A DNA stretch of 64,000 nt from Phycisphaerales bacterium UBA7800 (GCA_002480565.1 DLCK01000061.1:1-64000); one strand, 5' to 3'. Numbered from the stretch's first letter, positions 18,049 through 26,081 are shown. The notes: generated by a model not told the origin, from the sequence alone. Made by a program: numbers and translations.

Positions 18049-18669
18049 TTATTTCCAGTTCACGGATTTCAAGAACTGATCGTATGCCGGCAGGGCAGTA
18101 TCAATCTGTTGAGCGGTTCCGGTGAGTTTGACAAACCATGTCTTGCCATCGACCATACCGAAGGAGACGATCATGCGTTGCGTGTCGTTGGATAAATCAA
18201 CACGTTTGGCAGCAATGGAACCGAGCTTGTCTTCGGTGAGTGCAGCTTGAATTTGATCCGGGCTGTTGGCATCGAGTCCGAGTTGGCCTCGCCAGCGATT
18301 GACATTCATCACCACGCCGCCCACGTCTCCGGGGAATGCAGAGATATTGACCGTGGCGCCGGATGATGTTGCAAGACTATGCAGTACCATGCGGCCCGGT
18401 TCGGCCTGCTTCCATCCCTCGGGCAGCAGATAGGCGAATTCGCCGGGCGCTTTGGTTTGTGCTGGTGCTTGGGGTTGTGCATGGTCATGCCCGGAATGAT
18501 CGTGACCGTCATTGGGATCATGTGCGGGGCTTGATGCAATGGCAGGGCGCGGCGCATCATAAATTTCAATATCCTCATCACCACAACCACTGAGGATGCA
18601 TAGGCATCCAACCATGGCCAGCAGGACAAAGGGACGGGCGTGTGTGACAATGCGGGGCGAGTTGTTCAT
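18049..18669 (-). CDS. Histidine-rich lipoprotein of unknown function
   Basis: 206 aa from the ATG at 18669. Lipoprotein signal ends at LSGC (PFVLLAMVGCLCILSGCGDED). A short histidine/aspartate-rich stretch follows (HDPNDGHDHSGHDHA, about 50-65) that could bind metal. The rest is a single domain with 'LLPEGWKQAEPGRMVLHSL', 'FPGDVGGVVMNVNRWRGQLGL' and 'FGMVDGKTWFVKLTG', a pattern seen in planctomycetal exported proteins with no known activity. It lies between the globin gene and ccsB in the redox cluster, with the hairpin repeat on its 3' side. Confidence 0.7.
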   Translation of the reverse strand: MNNSPRIVTHARPFVLLAMVGCLCILSGCGDEDIEIYDAPRPAIASSPAHDPNDGHDHSGHDHAQPQAPAQTKAPGEFAYLLPEGWKQAEPGRMVLHSLATSSGATVNISAFPGDVGGVVMNVNRWRGQLGLDANSPDQIQAALTEDKLGSIAAKRVDLSNDTQRMIVSFGMVDGKTWFVKLTGTAQQIDTALPAYDQFLKSVNWK

Positions 18670-18686
18670 GATTCGTTGTTCGGGCG

Positions 18687-19136
18687 TTACGCGTTGGCTT
18701 TGAGGTGTTCGTCTGCTGCGCCGATCATCACAGAAGCAAGAGTGGTATAGGTCACCGTCCATGCTTCCTTGACTTCGTCGTTCCACGCATCACCCAATCC
18801 TTGTTCAAGAGTCTTGAGCAGCGCAGCTCCAACCGTATCATACATGGACGCGGTGACTTTGTAATCCACGTGACGCACACCGGATGCTTTAACTGCACCA
18901 ATAATCGAATCAAGATTGTTTAGTCCGTTGACTGCAGTGCCGAGCATGGCCATGAGTTTCTTTTTTTGCTCAGTCATATCTTCAGGGAAGATCGGACGAA
19001 GAGTCGGGTCCATTTCAAAGAGATTGCCATAGAAAAGATCCGCAGCGGTGTCGACGATAGGCACGACCATGGCCCAGGTGCTTTGAACGAGTTCGATTTG
19101 TTTTGGTGTCACGTGATGTCCTTTAATTTGAGGCAT
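18687..19136 (-). CDS. Single-domain globin
   Basis: 149 aa starting at MPQIKGHHVTPKQIELVQS. The fold runs through helix A (VTPKQIELVQSTW), the CD corner (LFEMDPTLRPIFPEDM), the E helix (EQKKKLMAMLGTAVNGL), and the F region with the proximal heme-binding His in ASGVRHVDYKVTASMYDTVG. There is no reductase domain, so this is a haemoglobin-like protein that would bind O2 or NO. Its position next to cytochromes suggests NO or oxygen handling or redox sensing, which is an inference. An upstream TTG at 19169 would add 11 residues; the ATG gives the better globin alignment. Confidence 0.85.
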   Translation of the reverse strand: MPQIKGHHVTPKQIELVQSTWAMVVPIVDTAADLFYGNLFEMDPTLRPIFPEDMTEQKKKLMAMLGTAVNGLNNLDSIIGAVKASGVRHVDYKVTASMYDTVGAALLKTLEQGLGDAWNDEVKEAWTVTYTTLASVMIGAADEHLKANA

Positions 19137-19205
19137 GAGGTGTGTGAAATTCAACGACGATTTTTGCAAAGTGTCTGCTATGCGTTAACACAGCAAACAC
19201 TGTTT

Positions 19206-19613
19206 TTATTGAGTCTTTGGTAACAAGCTGAGGATGTAATCCAAACCCTGGGCTACCTGTTTATCGGTCAGATCCTTGCCGCGTCGACCGCCCTTGGGTG
19301 ACATGTCCCCATAACCTTCAATGGCATGCTTAAGCAGGGTGTCGCGTCCTCTTTTATCCAGACGTTTGGTCCAGTCTTTGGGGGTGTTGATCACCGGCGC
19401 GTATTCACTTTCAATGTGACAGTGACTGCACACCTTGGCGAACACGTCATAACCCGCCATCAATTCCGGGTCGGTGGGTTTGGGGAATTCGGCATGCTCC
19501 TCAGCAGTTTCCTCAACAGTCGCAACCGACTCCTGAGCTTGTGGTTTTTTGTCGCATGCTGTGATGAGCATGCACAACGACAACAACATCAACAAACAAT
19601 ATTGCACTGGCAT
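19206..19613 (-). CDS. Monoheme cytochrome c lipoprotein (c5-like)
   Basis: 135 aa. Lipoprotein signal with lipobox LITAC (MLLSLCMLITACDKK), an acidic linker, then a class I cytochrome domain: heme motif CSHCH (about residue 73), and sixth-ligand Met in GYGDMSPKGGRRG. The AGYDVFAKVCSHCH start and the 'LTDKQVAQGLDYILSLL' end match cytochrome c5-like electron carriers. AAGGAGA lies about 9 bases before the ATG. It would shuttle electrons in the periplasm while tethered to a membrane. Confidence 0.85.
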   Translation of the reverse strand: MPVQYCLLMLLSLCMLITACDKKPQAQESVATVEETAEEHAEFPKPTDPELMAGYDVFAKVCSHCHIESEYAPVINTPKDWTKRLDKRGRDTLLKHAIEGYGDMSPKGGRRGKDLTDKQVAQGLDYILSLLPKTQ

Positions 19614-19679
19614 GGTACGAATCTCCTTGCTTGGTTTCCTTGATCTGAGACAAACAATCAGTTCAACATTGCATTGGGA

Positions 19680-20327
19680 TCACATTGGGATGCGAATAAC
19701 AATGCCGCCCATCACGTCATCAGGTTTAAAGTCGGTTTTCGGGGAGTCAACATGTTTGTTGTGACAATCCCAGCAGGCCTTGGCGGTGGCGCGGTCGGGA
19801 TACATGGCGACGAAAAATTTCTCGCTGCCGACAGTCTCTTCGCCGTAGACAGGTTTGCCGGTGTCTTCCATGATTTTGATTTTCGTTTTTTCAAAATCAG
19901 TGTCGGGCATATGCTTTTTGTTGATGGCCCATGAACTGATCAGGCCGTATTCAAAGTCCTGGTTCTGGCGATAGGCTTCTTCAGACCCATAGCGAAACTG
20001 CTGAGCAGGCAGGGGCAGGGTGCCGAATGTGGTCTCCCAGTCTTCGGAGCCTTTAAAGGTTTTGACGGTCTTGCCATCTTCGTCCATGACCTTGAGGTTC
20101 TGTTCTTTGATGAGTCGGTTGACCACGTTTTTGACGTAGATTTTTCGGTCGGCAGCCATCACCGCATGAAGCATGTCAGCAACCAATTTGTGTTCAACAC
20201 CAGCTGGCGCAGCTGCAGCAGAGGATTCAGATTTACCACAGCCGGTGAGCATCAGCGAACTGGTGAGGCCCAACGCAGCGGTGGTCAGAACAAGAGCGAT
20301 TCTTTTTTTTGTGAATAAACGTGACAT
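19680..20327 (-). CDS. Tll0287-like (DUF3365) heme lipoprotein
   Basis: 215 aa from the ATG at 20327 (AAGGAAA upstream). A signal with lipobox LTGC is followed by a Tll0287-like domain: 'ADMLHAVMAADRKIYVKNVVNRL', 'FRYGSEEAYRQNQDFEYGL', ending with one heme c motif CWDCHNKH (about 187-194) and 'DDVMGGIVIRIPM'. Tll0287-like domains have a PAS-like fold and bind one heme c; they occur alone or as sensors. This standalone secreted form more likely exchanges electrons or senses redox or small ligands in the periplasm. Confidence 0.8.
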   Translation of the reverse strand: MSRLFTKKRIALVLTTAALGLTSSLMLTGCGKSESSAAAAPAGVEHKLVADMLHAVMAADRKIYVKNVVNRLIKEQNLKVMDEDGKTVKTFKGSEDWETTFGTLPLPAQQFRYGSEEAYRQNQDFEYGLISSWAINKKHMPDTDFEKTKIKIMEDTGKPVYGEETVGSEKFFVAMYPDRATAKACWDCHNKHVDSPKTDFKPDDVMGGIVIRIPM

Positions 20328-20404
20328 AGCGGGTTTCCTTATTTGTATTTCCATTTCCTTGGGAGTCCGATCCAACTTGCACCCCCGGATTTTCTATGAG
20401 GTTT

Positions 20405-20465
20405 GAAAGTGTTCTGTGTACATTTGCACAGGGGAACACTTCCGGGGCCGGGGTTCCGGGGGGGG
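20405..20465 (-). repeat. GC-rich CCCCGG repeat with hairpin downstream of the multiheme cytochrome
   Basis: AAGTGTTC (20407-20414) pairs with GAACACTT (20434-20441), extended by TGTG/CACA, and is followed by CCGGGGCCGGGG runs to 20465. It resembles the block after ssb (11257-11294) and could act as a processing or termination structure between the cytochrome and the Tll0287-like gene. Confidence 0.5.
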
Positions 20466-20489
20466 CGACGCTTGAGGATCTTGCAAGGT

Positions 20490-21950
20490 TTAGTTTTGTT
20501 TTTTCTCCTTCTTTTCCTGTTCGAGTTTCTGTTTGATCAGATCGAAACTGCTGGGTTCAAAGTGAGGTGCGGACGGTTGTGCGTTGAAATTCTTTTTGAT
20601 CAGTTCTTCGTCAGCCAATGCATCAAGAGCCAGTGGCATACCATGACATTGCAGGCAGACAGGGCGGACCATTTTTTCATTGGGGCGTAAAAAGTCGTTC
20701 TGGTTATGCATCACGGTGACCTTCGTTTTACCACCGACTTTGGTCGCAACGCGGGGCAGATGACAGGTGGCACACGACACACCTGAACCGGCTGGCAGAA
20801 CACCTGCCTGTTCATCAAGCCATGCATCGTGATGGGCCGACTCTTTGAAGTTGAGCGTATGTTCGTCAGCATGACATTGCATGCACGCATCCATTGCTGC
20901 AAAGGTGGTGTCGAAGCTATGAGCACTATGACAGGTATTGCATGTCATCTGAATATTGGCTGCGGACTTGAGCATGGGCAGTCTTGCCATCGCTGGTGTC
21001 ATGGGGGAGAGACCTTGCTCTAATCGCATGCCATGACGTGAACCCAAAAAGCCATGAACTTCTTCGTCGTGACAGTTCTGACAGGAGACGTAGCCGGGGT
21101 TATCCTTCCAGAGAATATTGCCGGTGACTTCGTCTTTGACATTGTGACAGTCGGTACAGTTGACGTTGGCTTTGGCATGAGCGGTGTCCTGCCAAAGCGT
21201 GAGTTGTTTGGCATCGAGCGACACATCGCTTGGTGCGTCGGCCATGGCCTTGGTGAGTTGGGTGAGAGTCTTACCTTGATCGAGCATCTCTGCGTGATAC
21301 CGCTTGCCAAAATCACGCAGCGGGACTTGGGCTTCTTCTTGGGGTTTGTTGGGTTTGTCTGCGATGTGATCTTTGAGTAACTGTTCAAAAAGCCCTGAAT
21401 TATCGTGGAAATTATGACATCCAGCCGTTAAGCAGGTCTTGAACGTCAAGCCTTCATGTGTCGCACGGTTATCCTGAATATCCGAGTGGCATGCCTTGCA
21501 ATAATTCTCCGGCTGGGTGAGTCCCATGCCACCTTTAAGTCCAGCCAACCCCTCAGGGCGATGCTCAACGTGACAGGTGATGCAATAGCGGGACTTGACC
21601 AATTGGGAGTCGGCTCGCATGTCCAAGGGGCCAAGATGAAGCGCATCTTTGGACTTGGCAAATTTTGCAATGGGGTGCGAATCACCCACACGCTCCAACT
21701 CCTGAGCATGGCATTGCAAGCAGGCATCTTGTCTAACCATGTTGTTCCCTTCGTCGTGACACGCTGCACATTGCAACTGTATCTGGTAATGCCCGTAGGT
21801 CGTTTGGCCAGGCAGGAATATTTCTCTGTTGGCGTTACTCAATGCGCTAAACAGGTAACCCGCTGCAATTGCGGTCCCCAATAACCAAAGCACCCATATC
21901 AAACCATTTCTCACGCGCTGCCAACCTTCAAGCTCAGAAGTAATAGACAC
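20490..21950 (-). CDS. Membrane-anchored multiheme cytochrome c (about 11 hemes)
   Basis: About 486 aa if the GTG at 21950 is the start. The start is uncertain, but it must lie near there because the gene overlaps the end of the upstream flavoprotein gene (TGA at 21936-21934). One N-terminal membrane helix (GLIWVLWLLGTAIAAGYLFSA) is followed by ten CXXCH motifs (CAACH, CLQCH, CITCH, CKACH, CTDCH, CQNCH, CNTCH, CMQCH, CATCH, CLQCH). There is also one CX4CH (CLTAGCH). The tail is a charged helix. No known reductase signature is obvious; the CMQCHADEH...CATCH spacing recalls HAO/OTR-type multiheme enzymes only loosely. It would receive electrons from the coupled flavocytochrome. Confidence 0.85.
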   Translation of the reverse strand: MSITSELEGWQRVRNGLIWVLWLLGTAIAAGYLFSALSNANREIFLPGQTTYGHYQIQLQCAACHDEGNNMVRQDACLQCHAQELERVGDSHPIAKFAKSKDALHLGPLDMRADSQLVKSRYCITCHVEHRPEGLAGLKGGMGLTQPENYCKACHSDIQDNRATHEGLTFKTCLTAGCHNFHDNSGLFEQLLKDHIADKPNKPQEEAQVPLRDFGKRYHAEMLDQGKTLTQLTKAMADAPSDVSLDAKQLTLWQDTAHAKANVNCTDCHNVKDEVTGNILWKDNPGYVSCQNCHDEEVHGFLGSRHGMRLEQGLSPMTPAMARLPMLKSAANIQMTCNTCHSAHSFDTTFAAMDACMQCHADEHTLNFKESAHHDAWLDEQAGVLPAGSGVSCATCHLPRVATKVGGKTKVTVMHNQNDFLRPNEKMVRPVCLQCHGMPLALDALADEELIKKNFNAQPSAPHFEPSSFDLIKQKLEQEKKEKKQN

Positions 21951-24036
21951 TGACAATGTGGAATCCGACCAGTACAGGTAATGGCCAGAACAACAACAAG
22001 TGAGCCCAGGTAAGCCACGGACGCCATCGCCTGGCAAAATCTCCGACACGTCCTTCCATGCGTGACTCCAAGGCGGTCGCCACACCAGCAACCGCACCAA
22101 GGATGTTGAGTCCGACAAAGCAAAGCATCAGCAGCATGTTGAGGTTGTCCCCCATCCGCATGCCGGTATGCACGATTAAGCCGAAGATGCAAAGCAATCC
22201 CATGGCCGTGTGAAACGTGCGATACCAACCATAGTTGCCGAGTTTACTCAGGAATTTAATGCGTTTGCGTAATGAGAGAATCATGCCCAATACCGCAATG
22301 CCAAGTAGGCCAAATCCGGTGATCTGTCGGATGATTCCGATGCGCCAGACTTGATCGATTTGATACCACACGGATTCAAAATTATCCGAAAAATGAAGCG
22401 GTTTTTGCGTTAAAACCAAAATCACAGCACATGCGATCATTGCCAGTATGGAGAAGGTCGTCATCGTCTTGCGACCTGCAACCGGTTGAGCAGCATGCAG
22501 GTCTCCGGTGAGTTGAGCAAGCAGTGGCTGACACGACCCGCAGACCGTTCCCGCACCGGTGCATTTGCCCAACTCCGCGATAGTACACGCGCCCTGGGTG
22601 ACCGCGAGGCTCAGTTCACCTTTGGTGACTTTTAAGCAGTTGCAGACCAGTCGTTGTTCGGGCCAATCCAGAACACTGGTGAGTTTCGTTGTGCCGAAGA
22701 TGTCGCCATTGTTTTCAAAGCGTTTGAGTTGTCGATTGGTCAACCGCTGAGTCTGTTCGATGGCATACTGGACTTGCGAGAGTTCATCCCAATCGCCCAC
22801 GATTTTTGCAGCGACGATGCGGTCGCCCTGCAAGGTGATTGAACGGTAAGCACCTTTGCCAACCCATGTGCGAACGTTGCCTTCCACGTCGTCACGACCG
22901 AAGTTGGCAACCGTGTGCCCCATGAGTTTCAGTCGGGTCGAACGATCTGCATCTTCAAACACAGCATCAGGAAGAGTCGTCCATTGTTGAGCAAGTGTCC
23001 GAGCCATCTCGTAACCGGGGCCAACGAGTCCGTAGACAATCCCGCGATGCGAAGCACATTCGCCAATGGCATAAATGTTCGGGTCACTCACGGATTGAAG
23101 TTGATCGTTGACAATCACACCGCCACGACTGGCAATGTCCAATTCAGCTTCCCGAGCCAACTCATCACGTGGTCGGATACCTGCAGCAATGATCACCATG
23201 TCCACTGCGAGTTGTTCATCGTCATTGAGTGACAACAGGAAATGCTCGTCCACTGGCTGGATGCGACGTGTCGCAGTATCAATGCGAACATGCAAACCAT
23301 CAGCCAGAAGCTTCTCACGCAGGACTTCACTGCTGGGGCCATCCAACTGTCTGGGCATGAGTTGGGCAGCGACTTCAATGAGGTGAACACGCAAGCCCAA
23401 CTTCATCAATGCCGCCGCAGCTTCGATGCCTAAGAGTCCGCCGCCGATGACCGCTGCAGCATGTTTGGTTTTGGCTTTTTGAGCGATGTTTTTGAGGTCA
23501 TCAATCGTACGGTAGACCGCAATGTTCGAGTCTTGACTGCCATCAATAGGGGGGATAAACGGATACGAACCGGTGGCTAGGACCAGCCTGTCATATGGAT
23601 GACGAACCCCATTATTGGTGACGACTTCTTTGGCATCCCGATCAATGCTGGCGATTCGGGTATCGGTCTGTAAATCAATGTGCCGATCTTTGTACCAGTT
23701 GCGATCAGCAAGCAGCAGGTCGTCAGGCGACTCGTTGGCTAAGAAGTCAGTAAGGTGTACGCGGTCATAAGCTGGATAGCGTTCCTCACCAAAGACGGTG
23801 ATTTGGTGTTGGCTTTCACTAGTGAGCTTGGTGAGTTGATCACAGAACGCGTAGCCCACCATGCCGTTGCCGACGATGATGATACGGGTTGGGTGCATGT
23901 CATCCGTGGTGGATGCCTGGCTGGGGCAGGAGTCAACATCAACATTGATGTCACTTTGTGCTGTAGCTGAAATGGAAGACAACGGTGAATCCATACGCTT
24001 TTGTTTATGACCATCAACATCAACAGTTGATGGCAT
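21934..24036 (-). CDS. NirB-like flavoprotein fused to [2Fe-2S] and membrane b-heme domains
   Basis: 700 aa. Residues about 47-345 form a pyridine-nucleotide/FAD oxidoreductase (RIIIVGNGMVGYAF, VIGGGLLGIEAAAAL, IYAIGECASHRG). About 440-500 is a BFD-like [2Fe-2S] domain with CNC...CGSC cysteines, as in assimilatory NirB, but the siroheme part is absent. Residues about 515-700 hold five membrane helices with two histidines in helix 3 (FHTAMG...VHTG) and two in helix 5 (AHLLL...FHIV), suiting two b hemes. It should pass electrons from NAD(P)H through FAD and Fe-S into the membrane. Its stop overlaps the start of the multiheme cytochrome. The first 46 residues are low complexity; Met15 or Met47 could be the true start. 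Confidence 0.88.
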   Translation of the reverse strand: MPSTVDVDGHKQKRMDSPLSSISATAQSDINVDVDSCPSQASTTDDMHPTRIIIVGNGMVGYAFCDQLTKLTSESQHQITVFGEERYPAYDRVHLTDFLANESPDDLLLADRNWYKDRHIDLQTDTRIASIDRDAKEVVTNNGVRHPYDRLVLATGSYPFIPPIDGSQDSNIAVYRTIDDLKNIAQKAKTKHAAAVIGGGLLGIEAAAALMKLGLRVHLIEVAAQLMPRQLDGPSSEVLREKLLADGLHVRIDTATRRIQPVDEHFLLSLNDDEQLAVDMVIIAAGIRPRDELAREAELDIASRGGVIVNDQLQSVSDPNIYAIGECASHRGIVYGLVGPGYEMARTLAQQWTTLPDAVFEDADRSTRLKLMGHTVANFGRDDVEGNVRTWVGKGAYRSITLQGDRIVAAKIVGDWDELSQVQYAIEQTQRLTNRQLKRFENNGDIFGTTKLTSVLDWPEQRLVCNCLKVTKGELSLAVTQGACTIAELGKCTGAGTVCGSCQPLLAQLTGDLHAAQPVAGRKTMTTFSILAMIACAVILVLTQKPLHFSDNFESVWYQIDQVWRIGIIRQITGFGLLGIAVLGMILSLRKRIKFLSKLGNYGWYRTFHTAMGLLCIFGLIVHTGMRMGDNLNMLLMLCFVGLNILGAVAGVATALESRMEGRVGDFARRWRPWLTWAHLLLFWPLPVLVGFHIVSVYYF

Positions 24037-24052
24037 GGGTGAATTTTAAAAA

Positions 24053-24106
24053 AAAGACGTCTGCAAACACTCCGGGAGACAATCGGGGTGCATGTCAGAC
24101 GTCTTT
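24053..24106 (-). terminator. Hairpin terminator or attenuator upstream of the flavoprotein gene
   Basis: Perfect 11-bp stem AAAGACGTCTG (24053-24063) / CAGACGTCTTT (24096-24106), with a weaker inner stem. On the minus strand it is followed by eight U (24055-24048). It begins 9 bases after the stop at 24115 and ends about 12 bases before the flavoprotein ATG at 24036. It could therefore end the upstream transcript or attenuate the redox operon. Confidence 0.75.
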
Positions 24107-24114
24107 GTCCACAC

Positions 24115-24516
24115 TCAATTTAATGTCGTGCCAATCGCTACATACTTAAACGTTCGCACTCGTCTTTGATTATGCAAAGTCAGTGCCAAAGTCAGTGACC
24201 GTGACGGGAAAATTTGATTTGATGCGTTAAACGCTGGTTTTATAGGTCTTTTGAGTGATTTTTTAATCATTGCCATGTTCAGCTTCTGCGACATTCTGCC
24301 CATGCTTTGAGCGAGCTGCACAAATGATGTGCAGTGTGGCGGCGTGTCTTGAATGTCTCGTTTGGTCAACACCCAATGTGGTCTTAAAGCAACATCTGTC
24401 ATAAACGGTTTGAGTTGATCCAATGCTGATGTGTCAGGATATGTTCGTTGAACCCTAATCAAAGCCATGTAATCAAGATGACTTGCGAATGTTTTCAAAC
24501 GCGCGAACTTTGGCAC
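24115..24516 (-). CDS. Hypothetical basic protein, uncertain
   Basis: 133 codons from a GTG at 24516, with no clear ribosome site. The translation is basic (KKSLKRPIKPAFNASNQIFPSR) and matches no family I know. The only support is position: an intrinsic terminator begins 9 bases after its stop, and no other reading frame fills the space. It may equally be an untranslated RNA or leader region. It is divergent from the small secreted protein gene at 24648. Confidence 0.35.
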   Translation of the reverse strand: MPKFARLKTFASHLDYMALIRVQRTYPDTSALDQLKPFMTDVALRPHWVLTKRDIQDTPPHCTSFVQLAQSMGRMSQKLNMAMIKKSLKRPIKPAFNASNQIFPSRSLTLALTLHNQRRVRTFKYVAIGTTLN

Positions 24517-24647
24517 GCTAATTGTTATGGGTTACTTGGCTGCGAAATGTCCATCATGTGCTAGAGACGCAAACCTGCATGTGATGGATAGTGGCTGGAG
24601 AATTGTGGCGAGTCATCGCCCGGAGGAGAAAAAGGGAGAAGGCTTTG

Positions 24648-24884
24648 ATGCTTCATCGCACGGTGTTCGTGCTGTTGATGTCGTTGCTCTGTGGAGCGAT
24701 GGCAGCCTTGGCGATGTCCGCGGAGACTTTGTCTTTGCCGGCTGTTGCTGCGACTGCCCAAGATGTTGACCGTTCGACACCGAGTTCTTCCACCTTTTTA
24801 AAACGTCAGCAACGCGCGGTCGATCCATCACTGTATTGGATGCCATCAGGTCGACTTGTGCATACAACTTATCCAGCCAGATGA
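24648..24884 (+). CDS. Small secreted protein of unknown function
   Basis: 78 aa from the ATG at 24648. GGGAGAAGG lies 6 bases upstream. The N terminus is a clear Sec signal (MLHRTVFVLLMSLLCGAMAALA, cleavage near MSA). The mature peptide of about 50 residues has a Ser/Thr-rich part and ends YWMPSGRLVHTTYPAR. The gene is followed 39 bases later by an intrinsic terminator. Its leader (24549-24625) contains two hairpins: an imperfect TCCATCA/TGATGGA pair and GGCGA/TCGCC just before the ribosome site. I recognise no family. Confidence 0.6.
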   Translation: MLHRTVFVLLMSLLCGAMAALAMSAETLSLPAVAATAQDVDRSTPSSSTFLKRQQRAVDPSLYWMPSGRLVHTTYPAR

Positions 24885-24923
24885 ACACGCGTTTGTCTGA
24901 CTGTGACCCGATCCCCTGATCGC

Positions 24924-24961
24924 GTGTAGCCCGGTGCTTCCCCTGCCCGGGCTGCACTTTT
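24924..24961 (+). terminator. Terminator of the small secreted protein gene
   Basis: Stem GTGTAGCCCGG (24924-24934) / CCGGGCTGCAC (24947-24957) with one G-U pair and a 12-base loop, followed by TTTT. Confidence 0.7.
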
Positions 24962-24982
24962 ATGCGCATCTTGATATCCATT

Positions 24983-25166
24983 TTTTTTACCGCCAAGACG
25001 CCAAGATTTCAAGACTAAGAAAGTCTTAGCCGTAGGGTCGCAAAATCACAAACCCCTAAAAAACATGAGTAATTATTTTTGTCATATATTCAAGCTCTGT
25101 GTCTCTGTGACTCTGTGGTTAAGACTATCATTGTCTTGAAGTCTTGCACCTTTGGCGGTAAAAAAT
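24983..25166. repeat. Long hairpin repeat, element B (CGCCAAGA arms)
   Basis: Outer arms: TTTTTTACCGCCAAGACGCCAAG (left, 24983-25005) and CTTTGGCGGTAAAAAA (right, ending 25166). An inner perfect stem AAGACT/AGTCTT sits at about 25011-25026. A single half of the element A type (CTCTGTGTCTCTGTG..., 25095-25122) is nested inside. Edges TTTACC and GGTAAA match element A. It fills most of the 290-base gap before the PocR/AraC gene. Confidence 0.7.
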
Positions 25167-25175
25167 GCCTTGAAA

Positions 25176-26081
25176 TCAAGCCTCATTCCGCGATTCACGT
25201 CGGAACCTGCCCGGTGGGATACCATAGTGTTGTTTGAAGGCACGGTTGAAATGATACGGACTTTGCATGCCCACACGATTGGCGATGGTCTCGGTATTAT
25301 CGTCAGTGGTCAGCAATAAATGTCTGGCTTGTTCGAGACGTTGTTGTTGAAGCAGTTGGCGAAAGGGATGGCCAAGCAGTTGGCGGACCAGGTGACTGGT
25401 CCGTGAGACCGACAGGTAAAGAGTCGCTGCCAAATCCTCGAGTGTTGAATCGTCGCATGCATGATCACGCAGCCAACGGACGATCTGACTTTTACGATCG
25501 GTGGGTTCGGTTTGTGACATGGTTGCGGAGATTTTTGCAAGCATTCCCTGACCCATGATCTGTAACAGGCGCCCGCAACTTTCCAATCGTGTTTCATCCA
25601 CCAGACGCAATTTGTTGTAGGGCTTTTCCCATCGTGCCTGAACCGGTGGGGTGGCCCCTGGAATCCGAAACTGGCCGGCAAAGAGCGTTGCGACGTGTTG
25701 TTGATCCACATACAAACCAGCTGCTGCTTCGGTCACCTGTTTCCAGCAGCAATGCAACATCGGCGCGGTTCGATCCGCAAGCTTGCGATTAACATGGCCA
25801 AGACAGTGGTCAATACAACGATGATCATGCACCATCTGGCAGACGGGCTGGCGATGTCGACGTCTGGACATGACCAATAACGACTTGCCTTGCTGATCCA
25901 CAAACGCCTGTTTCAAGTCATGCACCGCGATGGTCACGCCCAGAAGCTGTTCGGTATCCTTGAATGTCAGTTCAAGTTCCTGGGCGAGTTTGGATTGTAG
26001 GATAGACCTTGCCATACCTGTTATTATCTCATATGGCTCTGATCCAGCAAGTGGCGACAAAAAAAGGGCATCATATGACAT
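25176..26081 (-). CDS. AraC-family regulator with PocR-type sensory domain
   Basis: 301 aa. Residues about 20-165 resemble the PocR ligand-binding domain (LQSKLAQELELTFKDTEQLLGVTIAV, cysteines in CQMVHDHRCIDHCLGH and MLHCCWKQV, GLYVDQQHVATLFAGQF). Residues about 200-295 are two helix-turn-helix motifs of the AraC type (LEDLAATLYLSVSRTSHLVRQLLG; ANRVGMQSPYHFNRAFKQHYGIPPGRFR). It is divergent from the FAD oxidoreductase gene, 82 bases away, which is its likely target. Met23 (MARSIL, 26015) is an alternative start. PocR domains sense small hydrocarbon derivatives; the ligand here is unknown. Confidence 0.85.
   Translation of the reverse strand: MSYDALFLSPLAGSEPYEIITGMARSILQSKLAQELELTFKDTEQLLGVTIAVHDLKQAFVDQQGKSLLVMSRRRHRQPVCQMVHDHRCIDHCLGHVNRKLADRTAPMLHCCWKQVTEAAAGLYVDQQHVATLFAGQFRIPGATPPVQARWEKPYNKLRLVDETRLESCGRLLQIMGQGMLAKISATMSQTEPTDRKSQIVRWLRDHACDDSTLEDLAATLYLSVSRTSHLVRQLLGHPFRQLLQQQRLEQARHLLLTTDDNTETIANRVGMQSPYHFNRAFKQHYGIPPGRFRRESRNEA

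Noticed and set aside
20490..22118. Multiheme cytochrome starting at 22118
   Set aside because: The first 56 residues would overlap the membrane domain of the flavoprotein and look like antiframe sequence; a start near 21950 places the membrane helix at the N terminus.
24983..25166. Element B as a simple terminator pair
   Set aside because: The arms extend over more than 180 bases with nested different repeats, and a proper terminator for the upstream gene already exists at 24924.
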